64,000 nt of DNA, from contig JARFIW010000658.1 of assembly GCA_036346225.1 (NCBI GenBank), positions 930,001 through 994,000 of the forward strand, in the 5' to 3' direction. This document shows, in pieces, positions 22,690-34,687 of the stretch. Source of the DNA: Platerodrilus igneus (lineage: Eukaryota > Arthropoda > Insecta > Coleoptera > Lycidae). The translations under genes were made by a program, and so were the position numbers. Each line of letters starts with the position of its first letter. Positions within the stretch are counted from its first letter, which is position 1. The notes under the pieces were generated by a model. It searched no databases. It saw nothing but the letters and a program-made list of their open reading frames with translations, and was not told the DNA's origin.

Positions 22690-23170
22690 GTTCACTTCGT
22701 ACAGTAGCCCATAATAACATAGATGTAGTTATGCCCGGAGTCGATTTAAAGGAATGGTTCGACAATATCAATTGCCACTCTCTTGAAGGGGTTTCCCGCG
22801 TTATATTGCCTCATTGAAGCGCTACGGTTTCCCAATGGTGCGCACAGGTGACACATGCGGCACCACTCTTTTATATTGTCCTTGCAGCCTACCCAGTAAA
22901 ATTTTGCCCTGACTTTCTTCAGAGAGCCTTCTTTACGCCGAAGTGTCCTCCCGAGGTTCCATTATGCATGTATGCGGCATCTGTTTGGCACAGAGGTACA
23001 AGGTCAGGAAAATCTGGCAATTTGCGAGCGTTTAACGTATATCCGCTGTCCAAGCGGCGAAGGCGTACAGGACCCTTTTCACGGAGACGAAGTCTCTCAA
23101 TCAAATTTGTCATGAAAGAGATTAGAGATCGGAGACTCGTAGATATAGGGAATGAGCAGGAAATTGTCAA
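22690..23170 (-). pseudogene. Gypsy-type integrase fragment
   Basis: The minus strand reads GTSGGHFGVKKAL, then a region with FYWVGC and WCRMCHLCA, which is the HHCC zinc-binding domain of Ty3/Gypsy integrases. KRVAIDIVEPF, the first catalytic Asp block, follows. The rest of the core is missing. It is more GC-rich and of a different subgroup from the integrase at 16.3 kb, so it comes from a separate element. The 194-codon plus-strand frame over this interval is its antisense shadow. Confidence 0.75.
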
Positions 23171-23199
23171 AAATGTTGGTCTTGGCAGTAGGGAGGTTT

Positions 23200-23460
23200 A
23201 CATAGAAATCGTTTTCTCCGAACTAAGGTATCCAATTGATATCAAGAGGTTCGAGTTTGTCGAAAGCGATGAAAATGCAACGGGATCAGGATTTTTACGG
23301 ATGACTCGCGAATGGATAATGGGCAGGCAGGAGCGGCGTTCGTTGTATATAGGGAGGAGAGGAAATTGCTCCGATTCCAAACTAAACTTTCGGACTGGTG
23401 CACAATCTTTCAATGCGAGTTTGTTGCTATAAGACAAGCTACAGTGAATAGAATTTTATT
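23200..23460 (+). pseudogene. RNase H domain fragment of an R1-like LINE
   Basis: The plus frame reads IFTDDSRMDNGQAGAAFVVY and, further on, CTIFQCEFVAIRQAT. These correspond to the first Asp motif (TDGS, here TDDS) and the Glu motif of the LINE RNase H domain. Upstream PIDIKRFEFVES is in another frame, so a frameshift separates the two. R1/LOA-type is the best fit by general resemblance. Confidence 0.65.
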
Positions 23461-23554
23461 TGCCAACGTCAATAAAGAAGAATATGAACAGATAAAACTG
23501 AACTTGCTACCACTCATAAGAGCATCCCTTACATTCAGAAACTCTCTTTATCTT

Positions 23555-23875
23555 TAGCAAGAATTTTAAAGCGGGATGATACTAAAATTACATATACCTG
23601 AAACAAGACAATAAGAAATCTATTCACTCGAATTAAAGATAAAACAGACAATGGTTAAGCAACATCATCTATCAAGTAAGTGCTTATGCGGGGGCTTATA
23701 TCTTGGACAAACTAAACAGTACATTTGCAGAATATTAACGCAACATAAAGGTGACGCAAAACTTGGAAAGATGTTCTGCTCCCTAGTGTCACATGTCCAA
23801 GCCATTCACAACCTCAATTTTGTTGATGTTAAAATAGTTGAAGTTGAACGTGACTACAAAAAAAAATCATAGGTG
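23555..23875 (+). pseudogene. Penelope-like element, GIY-YIG endonuclease fragment
   Basis: The 73-codon frame 23651-23872 has CLCGGLYLGQTKQYICRI, then LTQHKGD, SHVQAIH and VKIVEVERDYKKKS. This is the second half of a GIY-YIG nuclease domain as found at the C-terminus of Penelope-like retroelements. Upstream, in broken frames, ILKRDDTKITYT and RNLFTRIKDKTD fit the linker between RT and endonuclease. It belongs to a different subfamily from the copy at 61.2 kb. Confidence 0.7.
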
Positions 23876-25830
23876 CCATATCAGCAGGACTAAAAATAAT
23901 ATAAATTCAAAAAGTGATATAGACAACTTAGGTGCGGTTTACACTTCGCTTTACAAATTTAATAGTTAAAAAGATGCAAACTTATAGATTAAGTTATATA
24001 TTTAGCATAACACCTTGTTTCACAGTCATACAGTTATTTTGATTCTAAATTTGACATTTTGTATTATTTTTTGATATATCAACCAAATTTTTTTACATTA
24101 ATTGTTAATATTTAGTTTTAGTTTTAATCGTTTTAAAGTTTAGATTATTGAAGATTTCGCTAGTTGAAATTAGAATGATGGTGTAAATTTATATGTAAGT
24201 TTTCAATTAAGCAATTTTATTTTAACTGTGTCACCATTATAGCCTTTGCAAAAGAACCAAAACCAGATTCGAAGCGTCAGGAATGTAAATAGATACACCC
24301 TACTTGAAGCATTTCTTTTCGAACTAAATAGTTACCAATAATTTAATTAGATCACCTGCCTGGCTAGCTCAGTGGAAAAGTGGATTTTATGAAAATGAAA
24401 TGATACACAAAAATCTCAAGAAACGTCTATGAACAATCTTCTATACATTCGGAAATATCTTTCTTTTATACATATTATCGCAATAATCTCATACATACAC
24501 AATAAATAACGCTTATAGATACAATTTACAGTTTTAGTTTCGACAGAAAATCTACCTTATGATTACTTACATACTAATATAATCCTTAACTAATTTTTGT
24601 TAATAATTATAGAACCCCAAAATATCTCATATGTGGGTCACAAAATTTACTTTAAGTTTTGTTGGATATTTTAAATACACTTGTATTACCCCGTCTGTCT
24701 CGGCGTAGTTGATCAACGACCTCGAACAGAAGATTTTGCAAAAGTCAAAACACTACAAACTCTGACCTCAAAATTGCTGAAAATAAATTATCCAAGGACA
24801 AATAATTTTTATAAGAATTATAAACTTATTCTAGCTTAATTTACTTAATAATACTCGAATATACCTTTTAGCTTACAAAACAAATTTATATTTGCAGTTT
24901 GTATCCTTAAGTTCTTCTTTGGCTACCTGTTTTGCTTGTAATTACTATTCAAAACATGACTTCCTTTGAAATTAACTGCAATCAAAAATTCCCAGTTTAA
25001 TTTCAAATTTCCATTTTCAGACGTAGAAGTATCATTTATTAAGTACATTAAAATTAATGAGTAACTTTGCACTAATATTATTTATTTTGAATCAATAAAT
25101 TGTGTCTTGTATTCAAAGTTATATGTTACATGTCAAACGCCGACAGAATAAATCAATGTATGGATGAATTACAAACTACCTGAAACTTACATGTTGCATG
25201 ACGTTAGAATAAACGACCAATCTTGAACGAATCTCTTCGCATAAAAGTTCTGTTTATATAATAAATAATTTAGATACTTCATTTTCCATTACATTCTAGA
25301 AGTTTATCTTATCAGATTTGTTGGCTTTCAGTTAGTAGAGTGTTCTTTGAATCGATGTATATTTATTTATTTACAGGAAGTAATTAGCCGTTCCTTGCAT
25401 ATTTTGATATGATTTAGGACTTTTAAAGACTCCTGAAATCGTAGTTTCTTAAGCAAATAAATATGGTATTTTCGTCTTGGATTAAATGATATAAATTGTT
25501 CTAGAATAACCCGAAATGGACTTCTTTGAAATAGTACTTCTCTCTTAAAAATTGCATTTTCAATGAGGATGGATTAAAGCTCGTTTTTGTGTTATAACGC
25601 TTTAAAAAACAACGCTTATTGTGATATTCCTATAGATTGATTGTGCATTCTAGCAAAGTGCGAATTTCAACTTCGCATATCTTAAAGAAGATAGCTTTCC
25701 ATAAAGTTACTTTTAGTACTTTTAAAGTGGATATGACACATTCTTCAGTCTGCAATAAATGCATAGACAGGGATTTTTATATTAACACAAATAATGAATG
25801 CATTATGTAACTAAAGTTATGTACTAAAGT
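23876..25830. other. AT-rich stretch without recognised genes
   Basis: Nothing is recognised except an isolated match to the 5' end of tRNA-Lys near 24356-24376 (CCTGCCTGGCTAGCTCAGTG), without the rest of the cloverleaf. That may be the head of an old SINE. Confidence 0.45.
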
Positions 25831-26121
25831 GATCCGTTCTTTGACCCTCTGCCCTCCGGGGTCTGGGAGGGGAGGCTGTCCTATCAACTGGCGCATAATC
25901 TTGTTTCTTTGAGTAGTGCTGGGTGGTACCCAGACTGGGCACTGCTGATGTGGGTGGATGGCTTTGCCGAGGCCACTGCTATGCTACTCCTTCATGGGTT
26001 CCTGGGGGCTTGGGGGAGATTGAGGTATCCCAACATATACACACACATGCACACGTGTGCAAGCTAAGGCACACTTCAGAGCAATTTAGACATCTACTTA
26101 CTACACACCTACTATTTTGAA

Positions 26122-27861
26122 ATGCACAAGTCAAGTAATGATAAAGTATTAAACGCGCAATGCCTTTCACTAGAGGTCCAAGCCTCTCAATCAGATGTAC
26201 CAGGTGGTGGGGCTCTGCCCGGTACGGGACGTCAGCCCTCGGTAAACGGCAATGCTAATGCACATGGAAATCAGGCTGTACCTAGTGCGCAACTACAGCC
26301 TACTCGCGACAACATTAACGTTGTTAGTGTTGCTGGTTGATGAAAGACCACCATTATATTCCTCCAAAAAAGGAGTCGATTGGAGAGTTAAAAAAGTTAT
26401 GCTTATTGCGGAAAGGGTGGACACAACTCCACGCTTTCTGGTAATTAAAAAGAGGGCAGCTTCGAAAAAATCAGCCTCTTTTTAATTCATAAAGTTTTTA
26501 GTAACGAAGTAGGCGAAGTCAAATAAATTAGGAAAACTAAAGATGGGTTGTTAATAGAAACTTTGCACCCATCGCAATCTCAAAAGCTTTCTTAAAATGT
26601 TATTTGATTTTGAAGTTGATGTGGCCACACATCCTTCATTGAACTATAGTAAAGGCGTAGTGTCATGCAAAGATTTACTTAACTGCAGCTTGGAAGAGAT
26701 TAAGAAAAACTTAGCAAGCCGAGGAGTTGTCGATGTCAAAGGAATAACAATTATAAGGGATGGGATCTTTCAAGACACAGCCTCTCTTATTTTAACGTTT
26801 AACACCACAAAATTTCCGAACGTGTAAAAACTGGAATCTATACATCCTTATCGGTGCGTCCGTACATTTTCTCTCCCGTGCGCTGTTTTAGGTGTCAACG
26901 CTTTGGACATATAACCAGCAATTGCAATAAAAACGAAATGTTCGCTTGCGATAGTCCCCCTCATGAAGGAAGTTCTGAGGTACCTCTCAACTGCATCAAC
27001 TATCGTGGAGAGCATTGAGCTCGTTCTCGGCACTGTCCTGTGTTCAAGGAAGAAATGGCATTCCTGAGACTAAGAACAATAGAGAAGATTTCTTACTTCG
27101 ACGCTAAAAACAGCATCAAAGGCGCTATACCGTCTCTCAATGTTTTATATGCACAAGTAGCCAAACCTACAAGCGTTAATGCTAAGGATTAGCTCCAGAG
27201 TTATCTAGTATTTGTGTATTGGTTGTAAAAGGCCAATTTAGTAAACTAGATTTCTCTGAAGTTCCTTCTACCGAAACTAGCACTTCTTTACATGTGATTT
27301 CCAATGCTCCACCCGAAAGTACTATACATTGGCCAGGAAGCGAGTTTTTTTACCTAGAAAATTTTGAATTTTGCTGAACCCTAACTGTTCCAGGCAAGGT
27401 AGGGATCTTTAACGTGCGTGACAACACTCACATACAGGACCTCCATTTTACCTCTCATCCGAATGAGGGTGTATTTTTGTGAAAAATGCTCGCCCAACAT
27501 TTTTCAAGCAAACCGTGTCGGGATTCAAACCCGGGACCTGGGGCGTAGTAGTCACACACATACCAACTACGCCACGGAGTCGCCAACTGGCACTTCCTCT
27601 AAATGTTCCAGTACGCCAGTGGAATCTGATTGGTCTGTAGGGCAACAAACATCTTATAAACGACCTCTGGAAATTTTTCCGGAGGTCAAGCAGCAGCTAC
27701 TAGCTGTTCCACAATTTGTAGCTCCCTCAAAAGAGCTAGGTCTTGCTGAAGAACATGGTAATTCACCAAGACAAAATACTACCTCCGATAAATTTATCGA
27801 GGTAAAGCACAAAAAAGCAAAAGAGGTGGTCGTAGAGTTCGACCTCGAGCCACCAGTATAG
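26122..27861 (+). pseudogene. ORF1 (Gag-like) of the I-clade LINE, interrupted by a SINE
   Basis: An N-terminal low-complexity segment (26122-26340) is followed in other frames by a conserved region (26597-26827, HPSLNYSKGVVSCKDLL). A CCHC zinc knuckle comes next, RCFRCQRFGHITSNC (C-x2-C-x4-H-x4-C), with a degenerate second knuckle (CINYRGEH..SRHC). The SINE at 27289-27584 splits the next part. ORF1 resumes at about 27585 and ends at 27861 with a Lys-rich tail. ORF1 proteins of this type bind LINE RNA. The frame is broken at several points. Confidence 0.75.
27275..27598 (-). mobile_element. tRNA-headed SINE, copy 4, inside LINE ORF1
   Basis: Body 27289-27584 on the minus strand. The head lies at the high-coordinate end, with B box GGGTTTGAATCCC and a CCGTGGCGTAGTTGG A box. 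The tail GGAAATCACATGTAAAG lies at the low end. The flanks AACTAGCACTTCTT (27275-27288) and AACTGGCACTTCCT (27585-27598) are a 14-bp target-site duplication with two differences. The reading frame of the host ORF1 continues on both sides. Confidence 0.9.
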
Positions 27862-27956
27862 ACAGGTTATCTAGTTCATCTCGCGCATCGATTTAAAATT
27901 GTTCTACTAAAGGCCATACATAAAGTCGCTGTCTATCCCTAAGTAACACTCTCTCA

Positions 27957-28440
27957 ATGCACACTATCCTCCAGTGGAATTTGAACGGATGTATTTCACA
28001 TTTAAATGAGCCAAAACTCATGTTGGCCAATGAGTCTCAGATATGTATTTGTTTACAAGAAACCCATTTCAAACCTGCACATTGCTTCAATCTACGGGGA
28101 TTTAATGTCCATCGCTGTGATGCGTGGCCACATAGAAGAGCTAATGATGGTGTAGCTATTTTAATCAAGAACGATGTTGCGGCTTTACACATTCCACTAA
28201 TCACAACACTACAAGCAGTTGCCGTTCAAATCTTACACCCAGTTCACCTCAAATAGGTGATTACCTGTCTTGGAGAACCTTAAAACAATATGTCTTTTCA
28301 GATCATCTCCCAATCTGTATTGATATTCCCAACATTTCATATAAGTCCTCCACTGAACGCTGGTGCTATGCTAAAGCTGATTGGAGTAAGTTTTCTAGTC
28401 TTATAGCACCTTTCGATCCTCATAAGGATATTTAGGAATC
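27957..28440 (+). pseudogene. ORF2 endonuclease domain of the I-clade LINE
   Basis: The frame 27957-28256 begins MHTILQWNLNGCISHLNE and contains ICICLQETHFKP and RRANDGVAILIKND, the first conserved blocks of APE-type endonuclease (WN.NG, QET, GVAI). After a break, FSDHLPICIDI (about 28300) is the terminal SDH block. The middle of the domain, including the GDFN block, is missing, so there is an internal deletion of a few hundred bases. Confidence 0.8.
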
Positions 28441-30190
28441 TGTGATCATATTACGGTAGCAATGCTGTCCGCTGCTAGGTAAACGATCCCCATTATCTCT
28501 AATAATACTAAAAACTCGATGCCTTGGTGGAACAATGAAATTAAAAAGGCAATACAGGAAAAGAAAGCTGCGCTGAATTCCTTTAAATGTAATCCCATTC
28601 ACAGCAACCTTGTCACCTTTAAACTCCTACGTGCTATAGCTAAACGTAAAATAATTTTAGTTAAGAAAAAAGGAATATGTCGCTAAGTTGTCCATCAATA
28701 CACCCATATCAGACGTATGGAGAAATATCAGAAACATTCTTGGAAAAAAATTTCCACTTGTATCCTCGGTGTTAATAGATAACACTCAAACCATTGTGGG
28801 AAATGAGAGCATTTCAAGCTTACTAGCCTCGCGCTTTCAAGATAAGAGCAGTAACGACAGTTATAGTCTAGCTTTTTTGGCCTAAAAGTAGGCACAAGAG
28901 GGTCTCCTAGATTTCAACGGTATTCACTCATCAGCATATAACAACGATATAACAATGACTGAACTTGAATACATCCTACAACAAACTAAAAATTGTGCTC
29001 CAGGACCTGATACGATCACATACCAAATGTTACAAAATCTACCTATCTCAAACAAGATATCACTACTAAAACTCTACAATAACATTTGGAAAACCGGTAT
29101 TCTACCTGACTCTTGGCGAGAAGCTATCATAATTCCTCTACTAAAGCTATATAAAACCCAAAAAGGTCTAATAGCTGTAGGTCAATTTCGTTAACGAGTT
29201 GCCTAAGCAAGATCTTAGAAAAAATCGTTAATTCGCGTTTAGTGTGGTATCTTGAAACAAACAATTTATTGTACCCATCTCAAGTGGGTTTTCGTAAGCT
29301 TCGATCTACCACAGATCAACTAGCTGTACTAGAAGCAAACTTCTTAAATAGTTTTGCAATACGACAGCATCTTGCAGTTGTTACGTTTGACATTGAAAAA
29401 GCCTATGACCGTACTTAGCGATATATCATAATGCCCACCCTACACAAATGGGACTTTAAAGGTTATTTACTCCAATTTATTCAAAATTTTATGATGAACA
29501 GATCATTCAGGGTTAGAGTTGGAAGCCATTTATCTAAGCCACATCCTCTAGATAATGGTGTATCACAAGGGTCCACATTAAGCGTTACATTATTTGTTGG
29601 TGCTGTTAATGCTCTACTGCGAACAATCCCCGAAAATGTCGGCAGATCAATGTACGTAGACGATCTTATTATATTCTATTCGGCAAACTTGATGAGCGAA
29701 ATTCAACAAGTGCTCCAAAATGCCATCGATAAATTAGTATCAAAAGCAAATAATATAGGATTCACTTTTGCTGCCAATAAATCACACTATGTACATTTCT
29801 GCAGACTTCGACATCAGCATGATGATCCCATTCTATCAATTCAAGGCAACAACTTAAATGGTGCGGATTGCGTCAAGCTCTTTGGGGTCGCATTTGATCG
29901 GAAACTAACATGGAAACCTCATATAAATGATTTAGTTAATCGCTGTCGCAATCTTAATTGGGGCGCAGACAGAGACATTTTGTTAAATATGTATAAAGCT
30001 CTAGTAGTGACAAAAATGGACTACGGAAGTGTTGTGTATGCGTCAGCCCGGAAAACCCACTTACGTATATTGGCCTCAATTTAGCCACAAGAAATCCGTC
30101 TAGCAACAGGTGCCTTTAGAACATCGCCATATGTACTGGTTTGCTGCGAAGCTAACCTTCTGCCGTTAGATCTACGCCGGCAAAAGCTAT
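28441..30190 (+). pseudogene. ORF2 reverse transcriptase of the I-clade LINE
   Basis: Frames in order: 28688-28885; 28955-29194 (with APGPDTITYQML and ILPDSWREAIIIPLLK); QVGFRKLRSTTDQL and VTFDIEKAYDRT around 29290-29410; and 29431-30084. The last holds NGVSQGSTLSVTLF and the catalytic YVDD box (about 29653-29664), then LFGVAFDRKLTWKPHI. These are standard LINE RT blocks. Stops at about 29195, 29416 and 30082 and frame changes show decay. Confidence 0.85.
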
Positions 30191-30960
30191 GTTTGATCTA
30201 CAGCATAAAACTGTGTGCCCAAGCACTCCATCCAGTCCGACCACTTATTTTCTCTCCAGAACTTTTACAACTGATCTCTACGCAGCAGACCAGATCAAGG
30301 CCACTCGGAGTGAGATGTCATGAAATGTTGTCAGCATTTAATCTGGAAATTCTTTCTTTATCATCATACATAGAAGTAGCACCATGGACAGCTACACCTA
30401 CACAAATTTGACTTGACTATACTAAACTTTTGAAAAACGATACACCTCCATCATTCTTCATTACTACATTGAAGTGCATCATTTCAGAATACCCCTCTGC
30501 ATGCATTATATATACGGATGGGTCAAAAACTAATAACGGTGTAGTTACCTCAATTGTTGTATCAGAAACAGCTCATTTCTGGACGTTAAATAAATGCGCC
30601 AGTATATACACGGCAGAGCTGTATGCAATATGGCAAGCATTACGCTTTGCCGAAACATGCTTCTATAAAACAATTTTAATATGCTCCGACTCCTAAATGC
30701 TGAATTATCTCTTTTATGCTCTATAGTTTTCACCCAATTATCAACCATATACTGTCGCTATTAAACTGGTTAGAAATGAATAATAAATCTGTTGTGCTAA
30801 TATGGTATCCAAGCCGTTACGGTAATGAAATGGCAGATAAAGTTGCATACGCTGCAGCTGAAAACAATGCTATAGACGTGTCAACCATTACAACAGAAGA
30901 CTTCATTACAGTAATAAAAAAAAATACAAACAGCCTGGCACAATCGATGGGACGATAGGT
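30191..30960 (+). pseudogene. ORF2 RNase H domain of the I-clade LINE
   Basis: The frame 30430-30696 has ACIIYTDGSKTNNGV, SIYTAELYAIWQAL and ILICSDS, the Asp, Glu and Asp motifs of RNase H. The frame 30716-30958 carries the last motif as VLIWYPSRYGNEMADKVA, with SRYGNE replacing the usual GH.GI.GNE, so the conserved His is lost. A stop separates the two frames. Confidence 0.8.
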
Positions 30961-31290
30961 GTAGTGTTTTACATGCAACTCGTATAACAAAATCAGCGAG
31001 TAAAGAGCTAACTAGAAGAAATGCCGTTGTTCTCATCCGTTTAAAAACAGGACATACAAATCTGACCAAGCAGTACTTACTTCGATGTAACCAAAGAACT
31101 ACATGCACAAGTTGCAACGTGCCTCTCACTGTTGAACATCTACTTCCAAACTGCCGACAATATCAACAACAACGAGTACAATACAACATCCCACACACAC
31201 TCCCAGAATGTTTTGAAGGAAGTACAAGTGCATCAAAGAATTTACTACAATGTGTAAAAGCTACCAACCTGTATAGACACATCTGAAATG
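30961..31290 (+). pseudogene. ORF2 C-terminal Cys/His region of the I-clade LINE
   Basis: The plus frame reads RLKTGHTNLTKQYLLRC, then TCTSCNVPLTVEHLLPNC, giving the C-x2-C...H...C arrangement found after RNase H in I and Jockey LINEs. It ends near TNLYRHI and a TGA. The role of this domain in such elements is probably RNA binding. Confidence 0.75.
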
Positions 31291-31680
31291 TTCACAACTG
31301 CAATTTCACCTGCAATAAAAATGTATCTAAACTGTTCCGAGACCCGTTTTCGACACGTGACCTATTGCGATACTATTTGAAGATAAAATATTAAGTATAG
31401 AGTAGTACAGCTAATGACCTAGTAGTCGATGCTGTATAATGAAATGAAAAAAAAAAGAAAAAAAGGAATAAGAATAATAATAATAATAATAATAAATATT
31501 TATAATAATAATAGTAAATGCAAAATAGTAATAAATTATGAATGCATGATATTACTTATAGATGAAGAGAAAGCACGTTTGACAACAGTCCACGTGCTTA
31601 TCCATTAAAACCGGATAAAAATATCTGAGAAGAAAAAACAAAAAAAAATTATAATAATAATAATAATAATGAGAACATCA
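31291..31680 (+). repeat. 3' UTR and trinucleotide tails of the I-clade LINE
   Basis: A-rich runs lead into (AAT)n at 31470-31496. About 150 bp further a second run of A (31633-31648) leads into (ATA)n at 31651-31670. Either the element ends at the first tail and the second belongs to another insertion, or the 3' UTR contains an internal repeat. Confidence 0.7.
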
Positions 31681-32339
31681 TTACTATTAGATATTATACC
31701 ACAAAGTAACGAAACAGAACTGAGGAAATTGCTAGTAGTGAGTCACTGTTGTCTCTGCCCAAGTGGCATCATCCTCTTGCACTATTTACTAGTGAGATAA
31801 ATTATCTCTAGCTATTTGCAACATCATATAATTGACGCAGTTGATTCAAACCTGCTTTATAATCATTGCCAATTGTTTGATACAATGAATTTGGACTCTA
31901 ACAGCCTACTAACTCAAACCAGTATTACGCATTTTTCCAAAAAATATAATATAACTTTACTAAAGATCTAGATTCGTAAAAAGTATAAAAATTAGAAGAA
32001 AAAATTACACCAAATAATTTTAAAAAATTTGCGATGATATTAAAACAAATAAATGGCGTTTGAAAAATTATTTTCACCGTAAGACTCGCATTTTATTTAA
32101 TAATGTATAGTGTTTGATGGAGGTTAATTCCCAGTTGAAGTCCCTATAGTACTTTTTTTTGTAAAAGAAGTAAAAACAATAATTTGAAACAAATTTACGT
32201 TCTTCAAAAAAGAATGCTAGATGACATGATTGATCGGTCAACTGCTCTAGTTTTCCCAATAGATTTTTATATTAAAATATATCGACGTTTATGAATAGAA
32301 GTAAATTAAAAAAAAATGTTTGCTTCAAAAAAATCTTAT
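31681..32339. other. AT-rich stretch, nothing recognised
   Basis: No coding or RNA signal was seen. Confidence 0.45.
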
Positions 32340-33340
32340 AACGGGTAATTATATATATGCTAATCAGAATAATGTAATATTAATGTATCTATCCGGAAAT
32401 CCATTACATATATACAGGATAGTCTTTATTTGAATTTTGAAAACAGTTACCAGCAATTTTTCATACACATTTTATAATGTACAACTACATCGGACCACTA
32501 ATAAAAAAAATTAGATTCTATTGCGATTAATTCTCTCTAGCTGTAAATATCTATACTTCCTTGGTCTTTCTCTTACATTCAGTTAATTTGTTGTGGTAAA
32601 TGTTTGGTTAAATTGAATAGTCGCTCCAAATGCCACTGATAAATCTTTAGCAGGTTAACTTACCTGAATGCAGATTATAACAAATACTGTAACGTAGTAA
32701 ATTACAGTTGTCCAGAAACGGCGCAGTACTACCACTACTGTTATTAAATAGTGGCTATGCGACTTTTTTTACCGGAGTAAATCAAAATAACCTGTGTATA
32801 TTATATAAAGAAAAATAATCTACCTAATAAAAGTTGTAAATTTGGTGTACATTTCAATGAATTTCAGTTGTCAGTTTGGTGGACTGGTTGCTTGTAATAC
32901 ATCCGTGTGAGCCTAACTGCCACATCTAAAAAATAATTTTTCTTAGTGTCACTGGTGCACGCAGAGCTACGTCTGTAATCAATAATCAAATTCCTTTTAG
33001 TGTGCAAAAAGTAGTTATTAAAGTTGGTCACTTCTAATGAATTTTTAATCGTTACTATAACGGATATAAAGCAGCTTTTAGCTATTACATAGATTGATTA
33101 TTACATGTCAAGGGTATGTTAAATCTCTGCTCGTATATTAAATACTAAATAAATGGGACCTTCAATTAGACATTGCTCGCTCGATTTCTCTTGCACTACT
33201 AGAGTTTATATCTTGTATCATATATGAAGAGTGATTCTGACTCTAAGGTTAAGACGGCAAAAAGTATTTGCTGATATTCTCGATTACAAGATAGTATTTA
33301 AAATTCTAAATTTTGAAGGCACCGGTGCTTGATAGTTATT
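32340..33340. repeat. ancient non-coding repeat, longest copy
   Basis: Two parts have diverged relatives elsewhere in the window. The part at about 32340-32500 matches 57900-58080, with shared order GATA.TTCTT..TT, GACAACAG.TACCA.CAATTT.TCATACA. The part at about 33040-33340 matches 48640-48990, with shared CATATATTAAAT, TTGCT..CTCGATTTCTC, TATATC and GATTAC.AGATAGTA. No coding capacity is visible. It may be an old non-autonomous element of at least 1 kb. Confidence 0.5.
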
Positions 33341-34687
33341 TAAATGTTTTGAATTTCGTGACATGATTGATTATGGAGTTTGTTACGTATGTAATAAAAT
33401 ATACATCATATGATTTATTAAAGCTAACTATCGTTTAGATATAAGTAGACTATATTCAGACTGTTTGGAAGAAATGAACAGTTTGTAATCATCTTCGATA
33501 GAAGATTGTTCCTTCCTTCGTCCGGCATGAGAAACACTTTTGGTATGTGAAACCTGCACCACTGTCTAAATTTCAAAATGGAAAATGTTTGGTACCAGAG
33601 AAATAGATATATGCAAATGTAAACATTTTATTTTTTAGAAGAGCTATTTGAAGATCTTGGAAATTATATTTTTATGTTTAAATTTCTATTAAAAACATTT
33701 TAACGGCATTATACTAGTTTTGATTAGTGTTAAAAAAACATTGTGATCATAATATTATCATAATAAAAATTTTTGCTGTAACGGCGTACGGAACTATTGC
33801 TTATGGAAAGAGTTTACCTACGAGCTAACCTAACTTCTCATTCTGATGTTTTACAAATTGACTCCATATTTCTTCCAAAATTAAGTCAAATAGCAAAATG
33901 TTAAAAAGCATTAATTGGTTTTTTATTTTTAGCTGTGATATAAAACAAGAAACTTGACATTAAGTAGCAATATAACCAAACTAAATAAGAACCTTATTTA
34001 CATATTATTATGCCATTAAATCATGACGCTGCTGTGTTATTCAACTTCTGGTTACTCATTCCCATACTAAGCTTTTATCAGAATTGCGAAACCTCGTAGG
34101 AAAAAAATGTATCAGTTTTTACAATTTGTCGTTTCCTTTGGCAAAATAAATTGTGGAAAGATAACGTGAAAAGTAGACGGTTCGATTTTTTTTGTTCAAA
34201 TCGATTGTTAAAAATTTGTTTCCACTGCTTATTTCACAAAAAAACAAGGGTTCTTTTTAACAGCTCTTTAGTATCCATGAAGACCATCACTTTCATGTTG
34301 ATTAGGTTTAGCTTTTTCAGATATCTCCCCTGAAATTTAGATTTTGAGCTGCTTACGTAACCCGAGTGGGTGAAACTAGCTGTGTTGGAGTATACCTTAC
34401 ACTATATCGTGCATCTACCCTTTTCATACGACCTCAAAAAGAGCAAGGCGCAAAATTAGTTTCAATTTTACTGATCGTGCTCCAGCAATGGTAGGTCTTA
34501 ACTTTAATTTTATATCATTTTGTAAAAATAACAAAAATTATCAGGATTCTTTAACATATCACTGTATCATACATCAAGGATAGTTGTACAGCGAAAGACA
34601 AAGTAGATAATTATCTACAAAAATGTGAGATGATTTTCCTGAGCGATAAAAAGTTATTGTTGCATTTATCGTTTCTGGTTCATTTTT
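33341..34687. other. AT-rich stretch, nothing recognised
   Basis: No coding remnant or repeat copy was recognised with confidence. Confidence 0.4.

Larger units (their letters stand above)
25840..31670 (+). mobile_element. I-clade LINE, nearly full length, inactive
   Basis: A GC-rich 5' UTR (25840-26121) precedes ORF1 with zinc knuckles, then ORF2 with endonuclease, reverse transcriptase, RNase H and a C-terminal Cys/His region. The 3' UTR ends in trinucleotide repeats: (AAT)n at 31470-31496 and (ATA)n at 31651-31670. RNase H together with a TAA-type tail is characteristic of the I clade. Many stops, frameshifts and a SINE insertion in ORF1 show that it is dead. Confidence 0.85.

Noticed and set aside
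22848..23432. 194-codon plus-strand open frame, among the longest in the window
   Set aside because: Its first half is antisense to a clear Gypsy integrase zinc-binding domain, and its end overlaps an R1-like RNase H fragment in another frame. It is a shadow across two transposon pieces.
27418..27648. N-terminal part of the 147-codon frame as an I-element ORF1 start
   Set aside because: The first half is SINE sequence; only the part from about 27585 is ORF1.
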